Shown here: positions 33,449-41,358 of the stretch, piece after piece | How the letters are laid out: each line of letters opens with the position of its first letter | Numbering within the stretch: position 1 is the first letter of the stretch | DNA from: Paenibacillus tyrphae | Lineage (GTDB): Bacteria > Bacillota > Bacilli > Paenibacillales > NBRC-103111 | Length of the DNA stretch: 64,000 nt | Reading direction: 5' to 3' | NCBI RefSeq assembly: GCF_027925525.1 | Contig: NZ_BSDJ01000036.1 | Location: 17,892-81,891, forward strand | Notes under the pieces: model-generated | What the model was told of the DNA's origin: nothing | Databases searched by the model: none | Seen by the model: the letters and a program-made list of their open reading frames with translations, nothing else | Position numbers and translations under genes: made by a program

Positions 33449-33640
33449 TTACTTAATTTTTTCTTCGTAGGACAAGCAAGGCTTGCCCGAGGAACGCAGC
33501 ACCAATGCGGAAGGCATGTCCGCAGATTTGAAGCCGTAAGCGCGACAGCCCCTGGGAAAACCCGGGTCCCAAGTTACATAAAAGTGCTTGCACTTTAAAC
33601 AATTTATTTTCGTATCGGGCTTTGCTTTTCCGGAATTCAT
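33449..33640 (-). CDS. Small CxxC/Cys-rich conserved protein (63 residues)
   Basis: From ATG 33640 the product is NSGKAKPDTKINCLKCKHFYV with a CxxC pair, then DPGFPRGCRAYGFKSADMPS and SGKPCLSYEEK, giving four cysteines spaced as in a small zinc ribbon. Proteins like this are common in Bacillales and have often been annotated, probably wrongly, as uracil-DNA glycosylase. The ribosome binding site is weak (AAGGCG). It is eight bases after the VOC gene stop and so probably co-transcribed. Confidence 0.7.
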   Translation of the reverse strand: MNSGKAKPDTKINCLKCKHFYVTWDPGFPRGCRAYGFKSADMPSALVLRSSGKPCLSYEEKIK

Positions 33641-33647
33641 ACGCGCC

Positions 33648-34037
33648 TTATCTCGTCGATTGGAAAAACTCGACCCATTCGCCATCCGGGCCATAGAAAA
33701 AGAAATAACGCGAGCCATTCGGCAGCGTCGTAATCTCTTGATCGATCAAACGCACGTCGAGTTCTTTGATGCGGGCGAATTCTTCTTCAATGTCGTCCAC
33801 CGTAAAAGCGACATGATGCACCTTGCCTTCCGCCGGAAGCCCGTCGTTATAGCCTTGGATCAACTCCAGCTCCGTTTCACCCGACTCGTTGAACCCGAGA
33901 AAAGCCAGCGTGACGACGCCGTTCGTATGTACGAGCTTATCCTTCAGCTCAAGGCCTACGACATCTTTATAAAACCGCACCGACATATCGATATCTCGAA
34001 CCATAATGCCAACGTGCTCTATTTTTTTGCGCGCCAT
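33648..34037 (-). CDS. VOC family (glyoxalase-like) protein
   Basis: The 129-residue protein has two beta-alpha-beta-beta-beta modules of the vicinal-oxygen-chelate fold: KIEHVGIMVRDIDMSVRFYK and KVHHVAFTVDDIEEEFARIK, ending in YFFFYGPDGEWVEFFQ. Metal ligands could be the histidines of IEHVG and VHHVA and the glutamates of ELELIQ and EWVEF. It is close to glyoxalase I and methylmalonyl-CoA epimerase. AGGGAGAG precedes the start. Confidence 0.9.
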   Translation of the reverse strand: MARKKIEHVGIMVRDIDMSVRFYKDVVGLELKDKLVHTNGVVTLAFLGFNESGETELELIQGYNDGLPAEGKVHHVAFTVDDIEEEFARIKELDVRLIDQEITTLPNGSRYFFFYGPDGEWVEFFQSTR

Positions 34038-34143
34038 TGTGTTCTCTCCCTTATCCCGTTCGTTTCCAGTATAACAACATGATTATATCACAGAACGGAG
34101 TCGGAAGCCCATCACAGCCAGCTCGATCGAAGCTACTTCCATC

Positions 34144-34530
34144 TCATTTCGGAGGAAGTCCGCGAAGCAACTGACGGATGTTTTTCACCCTGGTATCCGC
34201 ACGAATCGATCGGACCGATCCGAACTGCACCATGGATGCCGAAGAAATGGCGATGACCCGAACATCCCCGGCACAGATGAACGGACATGTGTTGGTCACG
34301 ACCATCTGCACTGCCGGCTCCTGCCGGCCTATCGGAAGCGGGGCCGAATAAATTGGATAAGCGCTCAAATGTCCTTCATCCCCATAAAAAACTGGAACTT
34401 CCCGCTGAACAGCAAAAACATAAGTCACCGGAGAAAAATCGACCAAGTCCCCTATAAAAACAGCGGAGGCATAACCGGTATCGTTCACCTTCAAGCTTCT
34501 GACAACGGATGTACGCGGAATGCAAGCCAT
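34144..34530 (-). CDS. gerPE: Spore germination protein GerPE
   Basis: This 128-residue protein matches GerPE: RTSVVRSLKVNDTGYASAVF near the start and the C-terminal SVRSIRADTRVKNIRQLL. It is the last gene of the gerP operon. ATG 34530 overlaps the TGA of gerPD by one base. GerP proteins make the spore coat permeable to nutrient germinants. GerPF is not next to it. Confidence 0.88.
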   Translation of the reverse strand: MACIPRTSVVRSLKVNDTGYASAVFIGDLVDFSPVTYVFAVQREVPVFYGDEGHLSAYPIYSAPLPIGRQEPAVQMVVTNTCPFICAGDVRVIAISSASMVQFGSVRSIRADTRVKNIRQLLRGLPPK

Positions 34531-34712
34531 CACACACGTCCGGACGCAAGCGGCACGAGAGGCCCGATAATGAGCGATTCCGGCGGTGTATCGAACACGC
34601 TGGACAAGCTAATGACCTCAGTGTCGCCGATCAGGAAAACCGACGAGCTGGCAACGCCCTCAACTTGAATGTTGCCGACACAAATCTGTTTATTCTCCAC
34701 CTGCAGATTCAT
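34530..34712 (-). CDS. gerPD: Spore germination protein GerPD
   Basis: The 60-residue protein begins NLQVENKQICVGNIQVEGVA and contains SSVFLIGDTEVISLSSVFDT, the features of GerPD. Its start lies inside the 3' end of gerPC (23-base overlap) with GGAGGAGG ahead, so it is coupled to gerPC. Confidence 0.88.
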   Translation of the reverse strand: MNLQVENKQICVGNIQVEGVASSSVFLIGDTEVISLSSVFDTPPESLIIGPLVPLASGRV

Positions 34713-35316
34713 TCGGAGCTCCTCCTCCGGTTTTTCGTTTTAAGAAATATTGTTCGAGCCCGAGCCGAATATCCCGGATGACTTTGTCTGTGATACTTTG
34801 TTCCTGCTCTGCCGTCAAGACGACTACGTCCGGATCGAGCCCGTGTTTTAAATAATAATCGATCCGCTGCCCGATCTGCCCCTGAAGATCGCCAATGATC
34901 GATTCGGTCGCATCCTCATCCAGCTTCACTTGGTATTTCTCTTCCAGTTGCATCAATTCGGCTGGGCACGATTGCTGCAAATAATCCGTTACCCGTTGTT
35001 GGATACGTGCAAACGACTCCGATCTGGCCGTATTGGTTCGAATCGTTTCGCCGCCGACCTCCATATCCTCGACCGATTGTTCGCCGAGTCCCGCGGGCGA
35101 AAGTCCGACATTGAGCGTCCCATCGAGCTTCTCTACTTTCAATTGATCGAATTTATACTCAATTCGCTCGATCGTCACTCCCCGCTGCTTTTTTATCGAT
35201 TCCAGCTCTTGGGAAAGCGATTCGACCTTATTTTCCAAGGAACGGATGCGGCTCGTCTGCCATTTTAAATAATCGTTCAGCTTTTGAAAGTAAGATTCCG
35301 GGTAAGATGAATACAT
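34690..35316 (-). CDS. gerPC: Spore germination protein GerPC
   Basis: This 208-residue protein starts with a long coiled coil (SYFQKLNDYLKWQTSRIRSL and ENKVESLSQELESIKKQR), followed by TIERIEYKFDQLKVEKLDGTLNVG in parts, the GerPC signature. A variable acidic middle and a helical C-terminus follow. The CGGAGG ribosome binding site is nine bases before ATG 35316. Confidence 0.88.
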   Translation of the reverse strand: MYSSYPESYFQKLNDYLKWQTSRIRSLENKVESLSQELESIKKQRGVTIERIEYKFDQLKVEKLDGTLNVGLSPAGLGEQSVEDMEVGGETIRTNTARSESFARIQQRVTDYLQQSCPAELMQLEEKYQVKLDEDATESIIGDLQGQIGQRIDYYLKHGLDPDVVVLTAEQEQSITDKVIRDIRLGLEQYFLKRKTGGGAPNESAGGE

Positions 35317-35331
35317 CCGTCATTCCTCCGT

Positions 35332-35583
35332 TTACCTGGAAGGTGTAGGCAGTGGTACCAAGGATATCGGGCTGGGTTGCGCTACCACACCCTGCGGCGT
35401 CGCCTGCGGAGTCGTTGCAGGAGCGGTGAACTGAGGGGCAGGACCGGTAAACCCCCCGGTATTATATAGATTGGCCAACGCGCGAATCGTACCCGCGGTC
35501 CCGATCTGAAGCACGGAAGAATTCGATACGGAGCCGATCTTAAAATTTTGAATGACAATGCTTTGATGTATGATTAGCTGCAT
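35332..35583 (-). CDS. gerPB: Spore germination protein GerPB
   Basis: The 83-residue product has HQSIVIQNFKIGSVSNSSVL and FQIGT-like LQIGTAGTIRALANLYNT, which are the core of GerPB, and a Pro/Thr/Gln-rich tail (TAPATTPQATPQG). It follows gerPA by six bases. The ribosome binding site is weak, so coupling to gerPA translation is likely. Confidence 0.87.
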   Translation of the reverse strand: MQLIIHQSIVIQNFKIGSVSNSSVLQIGTAGTIRALANLYNTGGFTGPAPQFTAPATTPQATPQGVVAQPSPISLVPLPTPSR

Positions 35584-35588
35584 GGCGG

Positions 35589-35825
35589 TTATACGACACC
35601 TGCCTTATCGGCGGAAACCACATTGGAGTCAGCGATATCGTTGTCGTAGGTATTGGTGGTGCTGACCATATTGCAGACCCGCAAATTATCCCCCGTATTA
35701 AAAGAACCCGCTCCGGCAAACGTTTTTGCTGTTACGCTCGGAGCCAGCTGGATCGAATCTCCCACGTGCACGATGGAGCCTGTACCGACGTTCACAATTT
35801 TGATGGCGCCCACGATAGCCGGCAT
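35589..35825 (-). CDS. gerPA: GerPA/GerPF family germination protein
   Basis: From ATG 35825 the 78-residue protein starts MPAIVGAIKIVNVGTGSIV and contains GDSIQLAPSVTAKTFAGAG and STTNTYDNDIADSN, as in the paired GerPA and GerPF proteins. As first gene before gerPB it is best called gerPA. The promoter at 35859 is a perfect sigma-K type match. Its tail is longer than in its paralogue at 36545. Confidence 0.85.
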   Translation of the reverse strand: MPAIVGAIKIVNVGTGSIVHVGDSIQLAPSVTAKTFAGAGSFNTGDNLRVCNMVSTTNTYDNDIADSNVVSADKAGVV

Positions 35826-35858
35826 GAGGCAGCACCCTAACTCAATGGTTTTGTATTG

Positions 35859-35884
35859 TAGTATATGATCCATCAATAAGAAGT
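35859..35884 (-). promoter_or_regulatory. Sigma-K-type promoter of the gerP operon
   Basis: On the minus strand AC, 15 bases, then CATATACTA fits the sigma-K consensus AC-N15/16-CATANNNTA, 34 bases upstream of gerPA. This matches the known mother-cell expression of gerP. Confidence 0.7.
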
Positions 35885-35963
35885 ATGTTCTAGGCAGCTA
35901 GCGTGGGGACTCATGGTTTGCGCTTCGTGCTCATATACTGAAATCAGTAAGGAGTGGATAAAC

Positions 35964-36437
35964 ATGAGCGATTCCAAAAATAACAACTCGTTTTTCGATA
36001 TGAATTGGAAACAATTCGAGCAGTTTTTTAACGGGAAGCTGCCGTTCCCTGCTCCTTCCCTTAGCGGGGACAACGGAGACCCCGTAACCTGGGTTGAAGG
36101 GTATATCAAAGACGTTCTGAACCGGGCATTGCCCAACGTCGAAGTTCAGGCGCTCAAGCATCATTTTCATTCGGAAATCTTCGACACTCATAACAATATC
36201 ATCGCCAAAATCCATATCCCCGACAAAGCGCAAGCACGCAAAATCCGGTTGATGCTCAATCCTTACCAAATCCGTTTGGAAGGACTCCCGGACGACAAAA
36301 CGCAAACGATCCGGCTCGCTAGCCAAATCGTGCCAAGCAGTTGCAAAGCGGTTTTTAAGAACGGCATTCTCCAGCTACACATGCGCAAGCAACCCATTGA
36401 CCACCCCTATACCGATGTCAATATCCGTTTTATGTAG
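35964..36437 (+). CDS. Hsp20-like protein in the gerP region
   Basis: The 157-residue protein has an N-terminal variable part with NGKLPFPAPSLSG and an alpha-crystallin-type beta sandwich: HSEIFDTHNNIIAKIHIPD, then NPYQIRLEGLPD, and the edge strand LQLHMRKQP. It lacks the classical C-terminal IxI motif. AAGGAGTGG precedes ATG 35964. It is inserted between gerPA and the gerPF-type gene and a CATATACTG hexamer at 35932 suggests mother-cell promoter use. Spore-linked Hsp20 relatives such as CotM and GerT make that plausible. Confidence 0.75.
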   Translation: MSDSKNNNSFFDMNWKQFEQFFNGKLPFPAPSLSGDNGDPVTWVEGYIKDVLNRALPNVEVQALKHHFHSEIFDTHNNIIAKIHIPDKAQARKIRLMLNPYQIRLEGLPDDKTQTIRLASQIVPSSCKAVFKNGILQLHMRKQPIDHPYTDVNIRFM

Positions 36438-36544
36438 CCGACTTTTCTTCCCCAACAAAAACGTCCCAAAACAGCGCGAAACGGCCGTCTGAGACGTACG
36501 GAATGGGGCGAGATCTGTCAGGGTGTTCCCTGGTATCTATGTAT

Positions 36545-36763
36545 CTAATTATTTGCCGCGTTAGTGGAATCGGCAATATCCGCATCAAACGTATTCGTTG
36601 AGCTGATCAGCGAAATATTGCCCATCCAATCACCTGTGTTTCCGCCGCCTGACCCCGAATACGACTTGGATGTACTTTTCGGATTAATCTGCAATACATC
36701 GCCGAACACAACTTCCCCGTCGGCGCCGGTAATTTTGATCGGAGCCAAAATAATCGAAGGCAT
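36545..36763 (-). CDS. gerPF: GerPF/GerPA family germination protein (separate from the operon)
   Basis: From ATG 36763 the 72-residue protein reads MPSIILAPIKITGADGEVV, then INPKSTSKSYSGSGGGNTGD and SSTNTFDADIADSTN. The central glycine-rich stretch and NTFDADIAD are diagnostic for the GerPA/GerPF family. In Bacillus gerPF closes the operon behind gerPE; here the second family member is 0.7 kb upstream of gerPA behind the plus-strand Hsp20 gene. Upstream lies CATATACTT at 36792-36800. Assignment to F rather than A rests on pairing only. Confidence 0.8.
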   Translation of the reverse strand: MPSIILAPIKITGADGEVVFGDVLQINPKSTSKSYSGSGGGNTGDWMGNISLISSTNTFDADIADSTNAANN

Positions 36764-36834
36764 AGGAGCCCCCCTTCCTAATCGTGTTCTAAAGTATATG
36801 AGGCTCCGCAGCAAAAATCTCCTCCTAAAACGAA

Positions 36835-36873
36835 AAAGAGTTTTGCTCTGACGGATCAAAGCAAAACTCTTTA
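36835..36873 (-). terminator. Terminator of the tRNA cluster
   Basis: AAAGAGTTTTGCT and AGCAAAACTCTTT form a perfect 13-base stem followed on the minus strand by TTTTCG, 23 bases past tRNA-Leu. Confidence 0.85.
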
Positions 36874-36895
36874 TGTATGATACTACTACTGGAAC

Positions 36896-36981
36896 TGCCG
36901 AAGACCGGACTCGAACCGGTACGGTAGTCACCTACCGCAGGATTTTAAGTCCTGTGCGTCTGCCAATTCCGCCACTCCGGC
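36896..36981 (-). tRNA. tRNA-Leu(TAA)
   Basis: An 86-base class II tRNA with acceptor GCCGGAG/CTTCGGC, a long variable arm (GCGGTAGGTGACTACCGT) and anticodon loop CTTAAAA giving TAA. No CCA is encoded. It is the last gene of the three-tRNA cluster. Confidence 0.95.
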
Positions 36982-36992
36982 GCAGTTCTGTT

Positions 36993-37069
36993 TGGTGGGC
37001 CCTGAGGGACTCGAACCCCCGACCAATCGGTTATGAGCCGACCGCTCTAACCAACTGAGCTAAGGGCCC
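36993..37069 (-). tRNA. tRNA-Ile2(CAT)
   Basis: Acceptor GGGCCCT/AGGGCCC, D-arm GCTCAGTTGGTTAGAGC, anticodon loop CTCATAA giving CAT. The body resembles Bacillus tRNA-Ile2, whose C34 is modified to lysidine to read AUA, rather than elongator Met. CCA is encoded. Confidence 0.85.
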
Positions 37070-37079
37070 TTGGAAGCTT

Positions 37080-37156
<77 letters not shown>

Positions 37157-37195
37157 TTAGAAGATCCACACTGTATAATGACAGCGACAAAGATA

Positions 37196-37225
37196 ACTAT
37201 ACACCAACTAAAACGTTGGAGTCAA
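37196..37225 (-). promoter_or_regulatory. Promoter of the tRNA cluster
   Basis: On the minus strand TTGACT, 18 bases, TATAGT, about 40 bases before tRNA-fMet. Confidence 0.65.
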
Positions 37226-37234
37226 GTAAAAAAA

Positions 37235-37399
37235 TTAGACAGTGTAGCGAACGCCAAAACGGCCTTTTTTGGAACGGAATACTTGGACTTCGCTGGGGCA
37301 TTCGTAACCGTAAATCCACCAGTCTTCCTCCATCCGCTTGGCCAGGCACCCGGCTTGAAACTTGCTGTCGTACAATTTCACCCAATAGACCCAGTTCAT
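37235..37399 (-). CDS. Small Trp/Tyr-rich protein (54 residues)
   Basis: GCGGAGTG lies eight bases before ATG 37399. The product MNWVYWVKLYDSKFQAGCLA, then RMEEDWWIYGYECPSEVQVF and a basic end (KKGRFGVRYTV) has four Trp and five Tyr in 54 residues and two cysteines. It is compact and soluble. It sits between PgpA and the tRNA promoter. Unrecognised. Confidence 0.6.
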   Translation of the reverse strand: MNWVYWVKLYDSKFQAGCLAKRMEEDWWIYGYECPSEVQVFRSKKGRFGVRYTV

Positions 37400-37453
37400 T
37401 TTATGTTCACTCCGCTTATCGAATGAAGATGAAGTTTTGTTAGTATCTTAACC

Positions 37454-37488
37454 CAAAAAAAGCTCCCTTATTTGCATAAGGAAGCTCC
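37454..37488 (-). terminator. Terminator of the PgpA gene
   Basis: On the minus strand GAGCTTCCTTAT pairs with ATAAGGGAGCTT around GCAA, followed by TTTTTTT. Confidence 0.88.
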
Positions 37489-37511
37489 TCCAATATATAA
37501 CAAATTCTACT

Positions 37512-38063
37512 TCAGCCCGCGTTTTCTTCCGACGCGGCAATATAAGCGACGACATTGTCCCGTTCATCCGCATCCCGCTGCCGATGGGCCAGACGGCTTG
37601 ATGCCGATGCCGCAATGCTGGCAACTAGATCATCCAGGAAGGTGTGTACGCCGTTGCCGTTCTTGGTATCCAGACGTTTAATAATTCCGACTTTTTGTTT
37701 ATCCAAATGGCCGAACGTCGTAAGCGCGATGCTGCCGTATCCGAACACCGACCCGAGAGCAAGTGTTTCATCGCAGCCGAACAGTCCTTCATCGCTTTCG
37801 ATAATCGATTGCAGCGGCTCGGACAACAAACCTTTTTCAGCCAATACGTCTAGCTCGATACCGACAAGAATCGCATGCTGAAGCTCCCGCTTCTGCAAAA
37901 CTGCATGGACCGATTCGAGACAAGTCTCCAGCGTCAAATCGGGATGATAAGGAAGCTGCATTTCTCTGACGATCAGGGAAATATCTTCCATCTTTACGCC
38001 GCGTTCCTCCAGCTTTTGATATACCGCGGCTTTTATTTCTTTGCTGTGAACCTGACGCTTCAT
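37512..38063 (-). CDS. pgpA: Phosphatidylglycerophosphatase A-like protein (YutG-type)
   Basis: The 183-residue protein has the PgpA-type core: LEERGVKMEDISLIVREMQL at the start, then ILVGIELDVLAEKGLL, FGCDETLALGSVFGYGSIAL and NGVHTFLDDLVASIA. It is the soluble YutG-type variant without the four membrane helices of enterobacterial PgpA. It would dephosphorylate phosphatidylglycerol phosphate or a related compound. AAAGGAGCG precedes the start. Confidence 0.85.
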   Translation of the reverse strand: MKRQVHSKEIKAAVYQKLEERGVKMEDISLIVREMQLPYHPDLTLETCLESVHAVLQKRELQHAILVGIELDVLAEKGLLSEPLQSIIESDEGLFGCDETLALGSVFGYGSIALTTFGHLDKQKVGIIKRLDTKNGNGVHTFLDDLVASIAASASSRLAHRQRDADERDNVVAYIAASEENAG

Positions 38064-38148
38064 GAGAATCGCTCCTTTAATGGAAGTGCTATCATTATAC
38101 CATGATCCATATGCGTGTACTATGGGACAACTGGTGATAATTAGGGAA

Positions 38149-38175
38149 AAGCCGACCCAAAGGCCGGCTTTCGTT
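38149..38175 (-). terminator. Terminator of the 605-residue secreted protein gene
   Basis: AAAGCCG and CGGCTTT pair with an inner CC/GG; T run on the minus strand (TTTTCCC). Confidence 0.65.
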
Positions 38176-38194
38176 TACTTCAAATGACTATGAA

Positions 38195-40012
38195 TTAAGA
38201 TTGCTTAAGCTCTTTAAGCAGACGCTTGGACTTCTGTCCGCCCGTAGTCGTAAACTGTTCATAAATCCGAACCGTCAGACGGTTGTCGAATTGCTCCGTG
38301 CTGCCGTCAAAGGTAATATTGTTCTCGCCGGTAGTCAGACGGTTAGCTCCGACAAACGATCCATTGCCTGTTCCGATCAACCGGTCTGCGGAATCGTACA
38401 GCTCGAACAGCAGTCCCGAGAAACTCGGATCCACTTGGACTTGATCGTGGCGGCTGACTTCCATAAAGAACTTCGCTTTGTACTGATAGTTCTTCGCTCC
38501 CATGCCATTGAAGTTTGTACCGATTTGCCAGTCGTTCACTTTAATCTCAAACGGATATAGCTCAAACGTATCCTTGCTTTCCTCGGTTTGAAGCGCAATG
38601 CTGTAAGCGCCAATCGTCGACTTGTATGGAGCGGCCGTCTTCGTATCTTGGATCTTCAAAGACAAGCCCTTTCCGGTTTCAGACACCGGGATCGTATAGA
38701 AATAGTTCACCGTGAGCGAAGAATTCGGAAGCACGTTCGGCGTCGTAATATTTTGACGGCTGCCGTTGTACTCATAACCGTCCGAGCTTACCAGATCCGT
38801 TGCAAAGGCCGGAACGGCAAGCGGCCGGTCCGTCTTATTCGTAAGCTTGAATTTGGCCGAGACGGTTTTCGACCCCTCTTCCTTGTTGTCAAACATATGG
38901 AACTCGATAACGGAAACATCCAAATCCGGATGAATCAGCTGGCTCCGTTTGTCTAGCGTCATTGGAGTGCCTAGCTTATAGGCCAGAGCGGTTTCCCCGG
39001 TTTGCTGCGACGGCAGCAAAATGTTCAGACGTCCTACGTTATACACACCGGCAGCACCCGTGGCTGCACCGGCATTGGCTCCTGCTCCAGCGCCAGCCGC
39101 ACCGCCGGCCCCTGCTCCCGCACTGCCTGCGCCTCCGCCCCCTGCACCGCCGGCTCCGCCAACTGCAAATTTCTCTGGGGTCAAAATGTTTAAGCTGTTC
39201 AAGATCGTATCTTGGTCCGTCGGAATAGCAAAATGAATATATTTTTCTTCCTTCGCTTCCAGCGTGATATTTCCTTGCTCTACCTGGCTGCCGGAAAATA
39301 CTTTTCCCGCCGCCTTGCCGTCTACGCCGAATGCCGGAATCGTTTCGCGTTGGTTCGAAGGGTTATAAGCAAGTAGTTGCACGACGTATACGGTGCCTTT
39401 CTCCGTCGACTCCTTGTTGATTGCCGCAGGCGTATATTGGATCGGCGAGGTTAAAGTCGGAATCGTAAAGGAATCGGACCATTTCTTAATCGCGCTCGGA
39501 TCGGTAATCGGCGTATCGCCGCCTTTCCAAGTCTCCCCCGTAATCGGCGCCGCTACGATCAGCGTCTCCTTCTTCGGATAAACGTAGTAATCGACATCGG
39601 TCCAATTCACCTGAGCCAGATTTACGGTATCGGTGCGGTCGATGACGGTCATATAGCTAAGCTCCGTGTTCGCTTTCGGCTGAATCGATTTAACGTTCGA
39701 GGCGCTTGGTTGCAGCGTATACTCGACGCCTTCGCTGGTCTTCACCCGCAGTTCGTAGTCAGGCACCCGCGTCGAGGTAGCGCCGTTATTCTTCATTCGA
39801 ATGACGACGCCGAGTCGGGTACCGTCCTGAATTCGCTCGTTCAATACGCCCTTGACTTCCACATCGAGAAGGTCGGTCAGTTTATAGGTTACGACGGCTT
39901 GCGCCGCAGGCTCGCTTCCTGCAGGCTCCGCTGCAAGAGCGGAATAACCTGTGCTCATAATCGAGGCGGTAATAACGACGGATGCTACGGTTTTTTTCAG
40001 CTTGTTGTTCAC
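38195..40012 (-). CDS. Secreted repeat protein paired with the RND pump
   Basis: The GTG at 40012 follows AGGAGG. The 605-residue product has a signal peptide (cleavage near LAAEP) and four beta-sandwich-like repeats. Each has strand pattern of the type VVIRMKNNGATSTRVPDYEL, where a motif P-x-Y or P-A-F precedes a short strand and a Gly-x-Y turn. A Gly/Ala linker (residues about 290-335, GGAGGAGGGGAGS and similar) divides the protein. The C-terminal domain begins FELYPFEIKVNDWQIG. The protein is related to that at 45350, especially at the C-terminus. It is 31 bases after the adaptor gene and thus in the RND operon. No family name is known to me. Confidence 0.75.
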   Translation of the reverse strand: MNNKLKKTVASVVITASIMSTGYSALAAEPAGSEPAAQAVVTYKLTDLLDVEVKGVLNERIQDGTRLGVVIRMKNNGATSTRVPDYELRVKTSEGVEYTLQPSASNVKSIQPKANTELSYMTVIDRTDTVNLAQVNWTDVDYYVYPKKETLIVAAPITGETWKGGDTPITDPSAIKKWSDSFTIPTLTSPIQYTPAAINKESTEKGTVYVVQLLAYNPSNQRETIPAFGVDGKAAGKVFSGSQVEQGNITLEAKEEKYIHFAIPTDQDTILNSLNILTPEKFAVGGAGGAGGGGAGSAGAGAGGAAGAGAGANAGAATGAAGVYNVGRLNILLPSQQTGETALAYKLGTPMTLDKRSQLIHPDLDVSVIEFHMFDNKEEGSKTVSAKFKLTNKTDRPLAVPAFATDLVSSDGYEYNGSRQNITTPNVLPNSSLTVNYFYTIPVSETGKGLSLKIQDTKTAAPYKSTIGAYSIALQTEESKDTFELYPFEIKVNDWQIGTNFNGMGAKNYQYKAKFFMEVSRHDQVQVDPSFSGLLFELYDSADRLIGTGNGSFVGANRLTTGENNITFDGSTEQFDNRLTVRIYEQFTTTGGQKSKRLLKELKQS

Positions 40013-40043
40013 TTGGTTTTCCTCCTGTCAGGTCCGCTGAGAG

Positions 40044-41300
40044 TTACTTGGCCAGCTGGACTTTCTCCTTGTCTTTCAATTGGTTCTGACCCGAAATGAT
40101 AAGCTGTTCTCCTTCTTTGAGACCGGACAGCACTTCTTGGATCGTTTCGTTCAAACGGCCTAAAGCCACTTTGCGCTTCTCCGCCGTATCGCCTACGAGT
40201 ACGAAAGCGAACGTGTCTCCGCCTTCACGCACGATAGCCGTGGTAGGCACGGTAACAACCATCTGATCGGCTTCTTCCGTTACGAGAATCTGAGCCTTCA
40301 TACCAGGCTTAAGCTTACGCTCAGCGTTAGAGTACTCAAGCTCCAACGTGTAAGACTTGGAATTGGCGCTCATCACGTCAGCCAAATAGCTGACCTTGGC
40401 TTTTGTCTTGTCAAGCGTGCCAGGAACGTAGAATGTCAACTCCTGCTTGCCGCGCACCAAATTAGCCGTCTCCTCGGTCAGCTCCGCCCGGATTTTGATC
40501 GGATCGAGCTGTTGCACCTTCCCGGCTTGGAAACCGGCGTTCAAAGACATGCCCACTTCAATCGGCAGGTCGGTTAAGACGCCGCTTACCGTCGCTTTCA
40601 CTTCCATATTTTCGAGCGTCCGGTCAGCTTCGCGAATCGAAAGATTCGAGGATTGCAGCGCTTGCTCCAACGGCGCCAAGGAGTTCGTCGTTTCCACCGT
40701 TTTCTGCTTGTTTCGGTTGTTTTCCAGATCAAGCTTGAGATTGTTAAGCTGTGTTTCCATTTGCTCAAGCTGGAATTTTGTAACCAGGCCCAGATCGTAA
40801 TCGTTGCGCATTTTGTTATAGTTCTTTTCGGTTTCCTTAATGGACTCTTCCAGCTTCTTGATTCCATTCTTCATTTCCTGCTTGCTGTTGGCCAATTCTT
40901 GTTTTGCTTTGTCTAACTGCTGTTGACTGCTGGCAATATCAATCTGCGCTTTGTCCTTTTTCATTTTTACATCCGTCGGGTCCATGCGGAAAATCACATC
41001 GCCTTTTTCCACCATATCGCCGCGCTTCTTCAATACTTCCATGACGTCTCCGCCTACCTTGGTCACCAAGTCAATCTGAATGGAAGAAATAACGTCGGCT
41101 ACCTGCTCCTGCGGATCGCCGATCCTCTGCTTCTCGATCTTCGAGACTTTAATGGTCTTGAGCTGGGGTTCCGACGCATTAGCAGCTGTCGGTGCAGCTT
41201 GCGGCTGAGCGCCGCAGCCGGCGAGGAGCGCCGTCGAAATAACGACGGCCCCCATCACTTTGGTACTTTGCTTGAAAGATTTTGACATGATCGGATTCAT
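40044..41300 (-). CDS. Lipoprotein adaptor of the RND pump (HlyD-type)
   Basis: This 418-residue protein has a lipobox LAGC (cysteine 29), a lipoyl-like half (VEKGDVIFRMDPTDV), a long coiled coil of about 120 residues (KKLEESIKETEKNYNKMR, LVTKFQLEQMETQLNNL), a second lipoyl half (MEVKATVSGVLTDLPIEVGM) and a beta-barrel plus membrane-proximal domain. It is anchored on the outer face of the membrane and would connect pump and cargo as in MFP proteins. AAAAGGAG precedes ATG 41300, 58 bases after the pump gene stop. Confidence 0.88.
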   Translation of the reverse strand: MNPIMSKSFKQSTKVMGAVVISTALLAGCGAQPQAAPTAANASEPQLKTIKVSKIEKQRIGDPQEQVADVISSIQIDLVTKVGGDVMEVLKKRGDMVEKGDVIFRMDPTDVKMKKDKAQIDIASSQQQLDKAKQELANSKQEMKNGIKKLEESIKETEKNYNKMRNDYDLGLVTKFQLEQMETQLNNLKLDLENNRNKQKTVETTNSLAPLEQALQSSNLSIREADRTLENMEVKATVSGVLTDLPIEVGMSLNAGFQAGKVQQLDPIKIRAELTEETANLVRGKQELTFYVPGTLDKTKAKVSYLADVMSANSKSYTLELEYSNAERKLKPGMKAQILVTEEADQMVVTVPTTAIVREGGDTFAFVLVGDTAEKRKVALGRLNETIQEVLSGLKEGEQLIISGQNQLKDKEKVQLAK

Positions 41301-41358
41301 GGGCTGATTCTCCTTTTTCCCTTATGGAACTCTCTATCTATCTGAATGAAATGCTTTC

